From: Emcibacter sp. | Lineage (GTDB): Bacteria > Pseudomonadota > Alphaproteobacteria > Sphingomonadales > Emcibacteraceae | Assembly (NCBI GenBank): GCA_023142175.1 | Contig: JAGLJX010000220.1 | Location: forward strand, 1 to 14,404 | DNA length: 14,404 bases | Direction of reading: 5' to 3' | Part shown: positions 7,869 through 14,404 of the stretch, one piece after another | How the letters are laid out: each line of letters starts with the position of its first letter | How positions within the stretch are numbered: position 1 is the first letter of the stretch | Notes under the pieces: generated by a model | Databases searched by the model: none | What the model was told of the DNA's origin: nothing | What the model saw: only the letters and a program-made list of their open reading frames with translations | Made by a program: the position numbers and the translations under genes

Positions 7869-7963
7869 TACAACTCTCCTGCAAATTTTACGACTTGTTA
7901 AGGCTAATCATATAACATGGATCCTAGCTAAGTCGTTGTCTATAAACCTTGAGTATCTAAAAT
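7869..7963. promoter_or_regulatory. Divergent intergenic region between the HAD gene and the GGDEF gene
   Basis: This 95-base gap must drive both directions unless a promoter lies inside a gene. On the plus strand TTGTCT (7936-7941) and TAAAAT (7958-7963) are 16 bases apart, but transcription would then begin at or just after the ATG at 7964. On the minus strand TATGAT (plus positions 7907-7912) is a good -10 without a convincing -35, and AGGAG (7876-7880) is the HAD ribosome binding site. I see no clear operator palindrome. Confidence 0.4.
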
Positions 7964-9766
7964 ATGAAATCTAATATTGCACGTGTTTTGCTAAATGCAA
8001 AAGATGAAGACAAAAAAAAGCTACTAACATTACCGCCCTCTTGTCAATTTGAACCATCAGTTATGGTTGATATGTTTCCGGGGCCGGCATTGTTAGTGGA
8101 TGGTGATATGGTCGTTAAATATCACAATGTTTTTGCAAAAAGTCTGTTGGGCCCCATTGATGAAAAGGAGGCCCACCTTAAAGCTATGATTTCAAGGTGC
8201 CTAACCAATGTTTGTCCGGATACACAAAAAGCAACGCTGAAAGAAAGTGACGGTTTGCGCCATTATGACCTTTACGCCTTTCCTTTAAAGCAAGAACAGG
8301 CAGATGACGCACCATTAGTATTTCTATTTGGACGCGAGACCACAATTGAATATAACCTGACCAACGCGCTGGTTGAATCTCGACAAATGTTCAAAGACTT
8401 GGTAAGCTGTTCCACTGATTTCGCGTGGGAGACTGATTGTAGCGGGAACTTTATTTATGTCTCTCCCAAGGGTATTCTGGGTTACACAGCTTATGAACTA
8501 AACGGGAAAAATTCCCGTGAAATGATCATCGGCGGGGAAGAAAGAAACCCCTTCGATACCATGAATAAAGTTAATGAGATGGAGCTATGGCTCAAACGCG
8601 CAGATGGCTCCATGGCATGCCTGCTGGTATCCGCCGTTCCCATATTGGACAATCAGGCTAAATGGCAAGGTGCACGCGGTGTTTGCCGAGATATTACTCA
8701 TATACGCGAAAGGGAGGCTGTCTTGCGACGCACACATAAACGCGAACATATTCTTAATAAAATTGTATCTTCAATCCGAGATATGGTCACACCAACGGAT
8801 ATGCTGGAAAATGCCCTGAACGCAACCATGGAAGGTATCGCCTCAGATAGCAGTTTCATCATTCAGAAAACAAAACTTGCAGATGGTAATTTCAAGGCCG
8901 AGGTTAAGCAACAACAGGGCAACATATCCGACACGGACCTTATTTATACTTTGTGTCAAAAAGCCATGTCATTATGGTCCGACCCGCAAGCCGTCCCAAG
9001 TAAAACAGGCATAATGCAGATTAAAAATTACCAAATCCTGTTTGGCATCACTAACCATCATTCCGAGGATAATGGGGTCATTGTGCTGATCCGGAATATG
9101 GGGACAGAATGGAATGAGGATGAAATCCAGTTATTTAATGGCATCACCAACCATCTGGGAATCGCCCTGGAGCAGGTCATCACCCATGAAGAACTGCAAA
9201 AAAGAGCCTTCACCGATGAAATGACAAACCTGTTAAATCGGCGGGCCTTTGCACAGGAAATCAAGAAACGCATCCAGAACCAGAAAAGAAGCCGGATGGA
9301 TGGCGCTCTGCTGTATATAGATCTGGATAACTTCAAGAATGTAAATGACACCAGAGGTCATGCTCATGGTGATATGATTCTTAAGGAGTTGGCGCATATC
9401 ATAAGAGAAAACACCCGGGTGGGAGACTATTCAGCACGGCTAGGCGGTGATGAATTTGCCATCTGGCTGGACGAAATCCCCAGAGGAAATATTCACCTTA
9501 AAGCTTATAATTTTATCGTAGCCGGCGCAAGACTTGCGCGTCTTGCAGATGTAGACGGTCCACAGATTTCTATCTCAATAGGCGTTGCTTTATCTGACCC
9601 CAATGCTGAACAGACATATGATGAGTTGATGGAAAAAGCCGATAAAGCCCTTTATCAGGCAAAAAACAATGGCAAAGCCAATTGTGTGATGTTTGGCGCC
9701 GATGGCAGAGAATTTAAAGACAAAACAGATGAAGAATACGACTCAGAAAGTTATCCCGATGCTTAA
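7964..9766 (+). CDS. PAS/GAF-containing diguanylate cyclase (GGDEF)
   Basis: 600-residue signalling protein predicted to make cyclic di-GMP from two GTP. Order of parts: an N-terminal PAS-like segment (about 31-125, with FPGPALLVDGD), a second PAS domain (about 138-247, with the ETDCSGNFIYVSP stretch and the closing GARGVCRDIT), a GAF-like domain (about 265-405) and a GGDEF domain (about 412-578). The catalytic site is intact: GGDEF at 494-498 and metal-binding D453 in YIDLDNFK. RVGD at 485-488, five residues before GGDEF, is a canonical inhibitory site, so product feedback is likely. No membrane segment or EAL domain is seen, so it should be cytosolic; ligands of the sensor domains are unknown. 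The ATG at 7964 has no clear Shine-Dalgarno site. It overlaps the next gene by 8 bases. Confidence 0.94.
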   Translation: MKSNIARVLLNAKDEDKKKLLTLPPSCQFEPSVMVDMFPGPALLVDGDMVVKYHNVFAKSLLGPIDEKEAHLKAMISRCLTNVCPDTQKATLKESDGLRHYDLYAFPLKQEQADDAPLVFLFGRETTIEYNLTNALVESRQMFKDLVSCSTDFAWETDCSGNFIYVSPKGILGYTAYELNGKNSREMIIGGEERNPFDTMNKVNEMELWLKRADGSMACLLVSAVPILDNQAKWQGARGVCRDITHIREREAVLRRTHKREHILNKIVSSIRDMVTPTDMLENALNATMEGIASDSSFIIQKTKLADGNFKAEVKQQQGNISDTDLIYTLCQKAMSLWSDPQAVPSKTGIMQIKNYQILFGITNHHSEDNGVIVLIRNMGTEWNEDEIQLFNGITNHLGIALEQVITHEELQKRAFTDEMTNLLNRRAFAQEIKKRIQNQKRSRMDGALLYIDLDNFKNVNDTRGHAHGDMILKELAHIIRENTRVGDYSARLGGDEFAIWLDEIPRGNIHLKAYNFIVAGARLARLADVDGPQISISIGVALSDPNAEQTYDELMEKADKALYQAKNNGKANCVMFGADGREFKDKTDEEYDSESYPDA

Positions 9767-11015
9767 AAATATCATGCGGCTGTTATTTGGCGATTCCAAA
9801 AAACGATATTCCTATGAAGAAGCCAGAGAGGCATTGGAAAAAAAGAATAATCAAGACAAGCATAAACTCGCCGATCACAGAGATACAGACCCGGAAATAC
9901 TCTATTATCTGGCAACGGACAAATCCGCCGAAGTGCGCCGGAAAATTGCTGTTAATACAAGCACACCGCATCAAGCCAATTCTGTATTGGTTAAAGATGA
10001 AGATGTGGAAGTACGTCAGGAACTTGCCCGGAAAATTTCTCGCATGATGCCTGATCTCGCCGAATCTGAAGTGACCAAAATCCGCGAGAAAGCAATCGAA
10101 ATTCTGGAAACACTGGCCAGTGACCAGTTTCCCCAAGTGCGGCGCATTATATCTGAAGAGCTGAAAACATTTGATTGTGTTCCCAAACATATCATCATGC
10201 AGCTTGCGGGTGATGACCAGTTGGAAGTCTGCTCTCCGGTTCTGGAATATTCCCCCCTGCTCAGCACCGCTGATCTAAAAGAAATCATTGCGGCCACGAC
10301 AGTAGACGGTGCCTTGAAAGCCATTGCCCAAAGGCCCCATGTGGATGAAGAACTCTCAGATGCCATCACCTCATCCCTTGATATTCCGGCAGTTTCGGCT
10401 TTGCTGGCCAATAAAAATGCTCAGATCAGGGAAGGTACATTGGATGCGATCATTGATCAGGCCACAAAAATTGAAGAGCTTCATCAACCGCTGGTCAATT
10501 GTGCGAGCTTGTCTATTCGGGCCATCAGGCGCATAGCCTCTTTTGTTGCCTCGTCACTGGTGAGTCAGATGATCAGCTCCTATGACCTTGATAAGAATGT
10601 TGCAGATGATCTCCTGCGGAAGGTAAGAAGCCGTATCAAGGAAACCCCCGTTGATAATAAAACAACAGATACCCTGGAAAATCAGGCCCGCAAGTTTTAT
10701 GAACAAGGCCTTCTCGATGATGCCTTCATTGAAAATACAATCAAAAACCGCCAGAAAGAGCTGTTGTATATCTGTCTGTCGGAAATGTCTAAAATGCCTG
10801 CGGATTCAGTGCGCAAAATTATTAAAAGCAAAAAGGCCCGCCGTGTTGTCGCATTGGCATGGCGCAGTGAGCTTAACATGAGGACTGCCATAAAGATTCA
10901 GCTTGAGATAGCCTGCATTCCGTCCAATCTGATCCTTAACGCCAAAGACGGCTGTGACTTTCCCCTGTCAGAAGTTGAAATGGGATATGATCTGGCACTC
11001 TATGAAGGGGGCTAA
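9759..11015 (+). CDS. DUF2336 family protein with HEAT-like repeats
   Basis: 418 residues. It resembles the alphaproteobacterial DUF2336 family (COG5330), whose role is not established to my knowledge. The N-terminal half has HEAT-like helical repeats with the VRxxxA pattern, such as LATDKSAEVRRKIAVN (51-66), VKDEDVEVRQELAR (78-91) and LASDQFPQVRRIISEE (119-134); the C-terminal half is helical and charged with no catalytic motif I know. No signal peptide or membrane segment is seen. I chose ATG 9759, which overlaps the cyclase stop as ATGCTTAA; the frame stays open upstream to 9693, but that stretch lies inside the GGDEF gene. Overlap with the cyclase suggests coupled translation and a shared job, possibly as scaffold or effector; that link is inference. 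It ends 2 bases from the argB stop. Confidence 0.85.
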   Translation: MLKNIMRLLFGDSKKRYSYEEAREALEKKNNQDKHKLADHRDTDPEILYYLATDKSAEVRRKIAVNTSTPHQANSVLVKDEDVEVRQELARKISRMMPDLAESEVTKIREKAIEILETLASDQFPQVRRIISEELKTFDCVPKHIIMQLAGDDQLEVCSPVLEYSPLLSTADLKEIIAATTVDGALKAIAQRPHVDEELSDAITSSLDIPAVSALLANKNAQIREGTLDAIIDQATKIEELHQPLVNCASLSIRAIRRIASFVASSLVSQMISSYDLDKNVADDLLRKVRSRIKETPVDNKTTDTLENQARKFYEQGLLDDAFIENTIKNRQKELLYICLSEMSKMPADSVRKIIKSKKARRVVALAWRSELNMRTAIKIQLEIACIPSNLILNAKDGCDFPLSEVEMGYDLALYEGG

Positions 11016-11017
11016 CG

Positions 11018-11941
11018 TTATTTTTTCTTGCGGATCAATGTGCCGACGCCATGCTCGGTAAATAGTTCCAACAGCAGGGCATGTTCCACCCGCCCGTCAA
11101 TAATAACCGCACCACCAACACCCTTCTCAACCGCATGAACACAGGTATCCACCTTCGGGATCATGCCGCCATGAATTGTGCCTTCTTTAATCAGGGCCTG
11201 AGTTTGGGTCTCATCCAGATCCGTCAATAGGCGCATCTCACTATCCCGCACACCCGCAACATCCGTCAGCAGTAACAGGCGTTCGGCTTTCACCGCACTG
11301 GCCAGCGCCCCGGCCATGGTATCGGCGTTGATGTTATATGTCTCGCCGTCCTCGCCCAGCGCTATTGGGGCGATTACCGGAATGATATTAGTACCTTTAA
11401 ATACCTTAAGGAATTCCGCATTAACATGCTTAGGGTAGCCCACATAGCCCAGATCAAGAACCTGTTCAATCTGTGAGTCCGGATCTTTTTTCGTCCGGCG
11501 CAGGGGTTCTGCGGTCACGAGATTATTATCCTTGCCGCTCAGGCCGACCGCATGGCCGCCAACGCCATTGATAGCCCCGACAATGGCTTTATTGATATTA
11601 CCCGACAGCACCATCTCCACCACCTCAACAGTGGCCTTGCTTGTGACCCGCAAGCCATCAATGAAGGAGCTTTCAATTTTTAACCGGTCCAGCATCCGGC
11701 CAATCTGGGGGCCACCACCATGCACCACGATGGGATTCATGCCCACCTGCTTCATCAGTACAATATCATGGGCAAAACTATCAGCTAAATGCTTATCACC
11801 CATGGCATGACCGCCATATTTAATGACAATGGTCCGGCCACTATAACGCCGCATATAGGGCAAAGCCTCCGACAGAATACTGGCTTTTTTGATCCAGCTG
11901 GCTTTTTGCTTGTCTAGCTTTGATGTCATTTTATCCGTCAT
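11018..11941 (-). CDS. argB: Acetylglutamate kinase
   Basis: Phosphorylates N-acetyl-L-glutamate with ATP, the second step of arginine synthesis; cytosolic amino acid kinase fold. The protein is 307 residues. Seen motifs: [11 protein letters not shown] (K41), VVHGGGPQI (72-80), a substrate-binding run around [12 protein letters not shown] (203-214) and [11 protein letters not shown] (257-267, K263). A helix of about 30 residues precedes the kinase core, as in the hexameric, arginine-inhibited enzymes, so feedback inhibition by arginine is likely (inferred). AGGG lies 4 bases before the ATG at 11941; a second ATG four codons in is possible. It follows yihA by 6 bases and is last in the yidC-yihA-argB run. 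It converges with the DUF2336 gene. Confidence 0.98.
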   Translation of the reverse strand: MTDKMTSKLDKQKASWIKKASILSEALPYMRRYSGRTIVIKYGGHAMGDKHLADSFAHDIVLMKQVGMNPIVVHGGGPQIGRMLDRLKIESSFIDGLRVTSKATVEVVEMVLSGNINKAIVGAINGVGGHAVGLSGKDNNLVTAEPLRRTKKDPDSQIEQVLDLGYVGYPKHVNAEFLKVFKGTNIIPVIAPIALGEDGETYNINADTMAGALASAVKAERLLLLTDVAGVRDSEMRLLTDLDETQTQALIKEGTIHGGMIPKVDTCVHAVEKGVGGAVIIDGRVEHALLLELFTEHGVGTLIRKKK

Positions 11942-11947
11942 AATACC

Positions 11948-12625
11948 CTAATTCCCATAAACAAGATCAGCAATTGTGGCCCGCAAATCATCTATGCCAA
12001 CACCCTTGGCTGAGCTGGTCGAAATAATATCGGGGTGGGCCGCCACACGCTTTGCAATCTCAACTTTGGTTTTTGCTACTATCTTTTCCTGCTCCGTTTT
12101 CTTTAATTTGTCAACTTTTGTCAGGATAATCTGATAAGAAACCGCACATTCATCCATCATAGACATGATTTCACGGTCACTGTCCTTAATTCCGTGACGG
12201 CCATCCACCAACACAAATGCCCGCCTCAGGTTAGGACGACCCCTGAGATAACTTCTCAGAAGCTTGGTCCATGCCTTAACCAATGAGCGTGAAACCTTGG
12301 CATAACCATAGCCCGGCAGATCAGAGAGATAAAGCCCGTCCTCGCCCTTCTTACCCAGAGCGAAAAAATTCACTTCCTGAGTACGACCCGGCGTATTAGA
12401 AGTTCGCGCCAGACCCTTCTGATCGGTCAATGCATTAAGCAGGCTAGATTTACCCACATTGGAACGTCCGGCAAAAGATATTTCCACCATATCCGCAGGC
12501 GGCAAATGCTCCAACGCCACCACGCCCAGAAGAAACTCGGCCCGCTTGGCAAATAAAAGACGGCCTCTTTCAAGTCTTTCCTGTTCAGCTTGTCCAGCTG
12601 TTTCTTCCTCTGTCAGGTCACCCAT
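11948..12625 (-). CDS. yihA: Ribosome biogenesis GTP-binding protein YihA/YsxC (EngB)
   Basis: Small essential-type GTPase that helps assemble the large ribosomal subunit and is linked to cell division in E. coli. The protein is 225 residues, with an acidic and polar N-terminal tail of about 25 residues before the core. G motifs: G1 GRSNVGKSS (53-61), G2 threonine in TPGRTQ (78-83), G3 DLPGYG (102-107), G4 TKVD (169-172) and G5 SSAKG (204-208). The ATG lies 3 bases after the yidC stop, with AAGG 8 bases upstream inside yidC, so the two are translationally linked. The stop overlaps the argB Shine-Dalgarno site. Confidence 0.97.
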   Translation of the reverse strand: MGDLTEEETAGQAEQERLERGRLLFAKRAEFLLGVVALEHLPPADMVEISFAGRSNVGKSSLLNALTDQKGLARTSNTPGRTQEVNFFALGKKGEDGLYLSDLPGYGYAKVSRSLVKAWTKLLRSYLRGRPNLRRAFVLVDGRHGIKDSDREIMSMMDECAVSYQIILTKVDKLKKTEQEKIVAKTKVEIAKRVAAHPDIISTSSAKGVGIDDLRATIADLVYGN

Positions 12626-12628
12626 TAA

Positions 12629-14389
12629 TCAGGCCTTGGTCTGGGCCGGTATCTGGTCAGCCCGCCGCATCAATATCCATTGTTGCAGGATACCCAAAAC
12701 ATTACTGAAGGTCCAGTAGATCACCAGGCCGACGGAAAATTGCGACAGCATGAAGGTGAAAATGATGGGCATGAACAGCATTATCTTGCGCTGCATGGGG
12801 TCGCCCGAAGACGGGTTCATCTGCATCTGTAGCCACATGGTAAAGCCCATGAAGATCGGCAGTATACCCAAGGCCAGAAATCCGGTTGGTTCCCAAGGGA
12901 TCAGGCCAAACAGGTTGGTAACCAACATGGTATCCGGCCCGGACAGATCCTTGATCCAGCCAAAGAAAGGCGCGTGGCGCATATCAATGGTCACATAAAG
13001 CACCTTATAGAGCGCGAAGAACACCGGAAACTGAAGGAACATGGGCAGGCAGCCGGAGACCGGATTTACCTTTTCCTTTTTATAAAGCTCCATTGTGGCC
13101 TGCTGCATTTTGGTTTTATCATCACCGTATTTTTCTTTCAGGGCCTGCATTTTTGGCTGCAGAACCTTCATTTTATTCATGGACTTATAGCCCTTGTTCG
13201 CCAGTGGAAACAGGGCGAGCTTGACGATTGCAGTCAGCAGCAGGATAGCAACACCAAAGTTGCCGGCAAAGGCATAAAGTATTTCCAGAAGATAAAAGAT
13301 CGGTTTGGTCAGGAAGTAAAACATACCCCAGTCAATGGCGTAGTTTAACATTTTGACATCTTCGACCTCAGTATATTGATCCAACAGGGAAACTTTCTTG
13401 GCACCAGCAAACAGACGGGATTTTTCCTGATAGCTTTCCCCGGCTTGCAGTGCGGTCCAGTTATGGAAAAAATTGGTATAGAATTTTTCCGAAAGCTCGT
13501 CACCCCGGCGATAAATTTCCGCACTGAAATCTTTATTCTGATCCGGAATCAGGGCTACCAGCCAATATTTATCGGTAATCCCAACCCAGCCACCATCGGT
13601 GCTTTTAGCTGAATTTTTCTCTCTTTTCTCCAGATCTTCAAGGTCTGAGTAGGTAAATTCCTCGATGCCTTCATCCAGTGACCACATAGGGCCTTCATGA
13701 AGGATATAGAGTGCCTGTCCTTTAGGGCGGCCTTGTCTGACGACCTGCCCATATTGAGCGACTTTAACCGCATCATCCGTTGTGTTTGTCACTTTCTGAG
13801 TGACCGTGAACATATAATCCTTATTAAGGGCAATAGTGCGGCTGAACAAAAGCCCGGCGCCATTATCCCACGTCAAGGTAACATCACTGCCCGCATTCAG
13901 AACGTCACTGTCCGCTGTCCAGACAGAATTATTGTCCGGCCCTTTGCCGCCGGCAACACTCCAGCTGAAATCAACAAAATAAGCCCCATCCGTACCCGCC
14001 GGATTAAGGAGCGCTACATCCTTGGAATCCTCATCCAGCGTTTCTTTATAATCAGACAGGGTCAGATCATCTATACGCGCACCCTTCAGCGCGATAGAGC
14101 CATGGACATGGGGGCTGTTAATGGTGATTTTTGCGCGGTCACTGACAACTTCCGTCCGGTCAACGGGAATCTGTACGGTTTCCGTCGGACCCGGAATATC
14201 TGTCGAAACATCTGTGCTTGCACCAAAGTCGGGAAGTTCCTCGCCTTTTTGTTCCGCTTCCACGATCAACTGCTGCTGGCGGGCCTCTTCTATGGCCTGC
14301 TGCCTTGGGGCATCATAAAAATATGAATATCCCAGTAAAATAACCATCGTCAGCACAATAGCAGTTATAAAATTACGATTGTCTTCCAT
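12629..14389 (-). CDS. yidC: Membrane protein insertase YidC
   Basis: Inserts and folds inner-membrane proteins, alone or with SecYEG. The protein is 586 residues, the Gram-negative type. An N-terminal anchor (about 7-24) is followed by a polar linker (28-75), a large periplasmic domain (about 80-340) and the conserved Oxa1-like core of five membrane segments between about 350 and 572. The hydrophilic-groove charge, Arg366 in E. coli, appears as K390 in TAIVKLALFPLANK. The cytoplasmic hairpin follows (MNKMKVLQPKMQALKEKYG), then NPVSGCLPMFLQFPVFFALY. The tail ends in a short basic stretch, RRADQIPAQTKA. The start at 14389 has only a purine-rich GAGAAGAAG upstream. It is the first visible gene of yidC-yihA-argB; rnpA and rpmH normally precede it and would lie past the window edge. 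Confidence 0.98.
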   Translation of the reverse strand: MEDNRNFITAIVLTMVILLGYSYFYDAPRQQAIEEARQQQLIVEAEQKGEELPDFGASTDVSTDIPGPTETVQIPVDRTEVVSDRAKITINSPHVHGSIALKGARIDDLTLSDYKETLDEDSKDVALLNPAGTDGAYFVDFSWSVAGGKGPDNNSVWTADSDVLNAGSDVTLTWDNGAGLLFSRTIALNKDYMFTVTQKVTNTTDDAVKVAQYGQVVRQGRPKGQALYILHEGPMWSLDEGIEEFTYSDLEDLEKREKNSAKSTDGGWVGITDKYWLVALIPDQNKDFSAEIYRRGDELSEKFYTNFFHNWTALQAGESYQEKSRLFAGAKKVSLLDQYTEVEDVKMLNYAIDWGMFYFLTKPIFYLLEILYAFAGNFGVAILLLTAIVKLALFPLANKGYKSMNKMKVLQPKMQALKEKYGDDKTKMQQATMELYKKEKVNPVSGCLPMFLQFPVFFALYKVLYVTIDMRHAPFFGWIKDLSGPDTMLVTNLFGLIPWEPTGFLALGILPIFMGFTMWLQMQMNPSSGDPMQRKIMLFMPIIFTFMLSQFSVGLVIYWTFSNVLGILQQWILMRRADQIPAQTKA

Positions 14390-14404
14390 AGACTTCTTCT
14401 CACT

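Noticed and set aside
9693..9758. Longer DUF2336 form beginning at ATG 9693
   Set aside because: The extra 22 residues lie wholly inside the cyclase gene in another frame, are low in hydrophobic content, and the ATG at 9759 gives the usual short stop-start overlap.
11013..11030. T-rich run after the DUF2336 stop as a terminator tail
   Set aside because: No stable stem precedes it, and the run is explained by the lysine codons at the end of argB on the other strand.
13219..13221. Loss of the conserved arginine in the YidC groove
   Set aside because: The position holds lysine (K390), which keeps the positive charge; I believe this is common in alphaproteobacterial YidC, so it is not a defect.
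13697..14326. 209-codon open frame on the plus strand opposite yidC
   Set aside because: It lies fully within the well-supported yidC gene, has no recognisable domain and no ribosome binding site that I can see; it reads as a shadow.

Overview
This window looks like the chromosome of an alphaproteobacterium. The housekeeping genes follow an order I recall from Rhizobiales and related alphaproteobacteria (yidC-yihA-argB, a HAD nucleotidase, dapD-dapE, and truA-fmt-def with rmuC beyond). The DUF2336 protein and the hexamer-type ArgB also fit that class. Base composition is moderate rather than GC-rich, so I do not name a genus. No rRNA, tRNA, CRISPR array, insertion sequence or phage gene is visible, and no stretch longer than 300 bases lacks a gene.

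Layout, left to right. Bases 48-73 form a hairpin that looks like a two-way terminator at the end of rmuC (minus strand). rmuC diverges from a plus-strand run, def-fmt-truA, which handles the formyl group at both ends of its life on proteins (Fmt adds it to initiator tRNA, Def removes it from nascent chains) together with tRNA pseudouridylation. A secreted Sel1-repeat protein follows on the same strand; it is visibly more AT-rich. Facing it is a minus-strand run that reads, in its own direction, HAD pyrimidine-5'-nucleotidase, dapD, dapE and a small multi-pass membrane protein. DapD and DapE are the succinylase-branch steps of lysine/meso-diaminopimelate synthesis, which feed peptidoglycan.

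Divergent from the HAD gene is a plus-strand pair: a PAS-PAS-GAF-GGDEF diguanylate cyclase with intact catalytic and product-inhibition motifs, and a DUF2336 HEAT-like protein whose start overlaps the cyclase stop by 8 bases. This pair ends 2 bases from the end of argB. The last block (minus strand) is yidC-yihA-argB, tightly packed: a membrane protein insertase, a ribosome-assembly GTPase and N-acetylglutamate kinase. rnpA and rpmH would be expected just beyond the right edge.

Most of the window is ordinary core genome. The parts worth a second look are the GGDEF-DUF2336 pair, which seems to sit between two halves of a conserved cluster, the AT-rich Sel1 gene, the unrecognised membrane protein tied to dapE, and the rmuC terminator whose loop holds the stop codon. 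I see no clear evidence of a wholly new system; the GGDEF-DUF2336 pair is the best candidate for undescribed biology.
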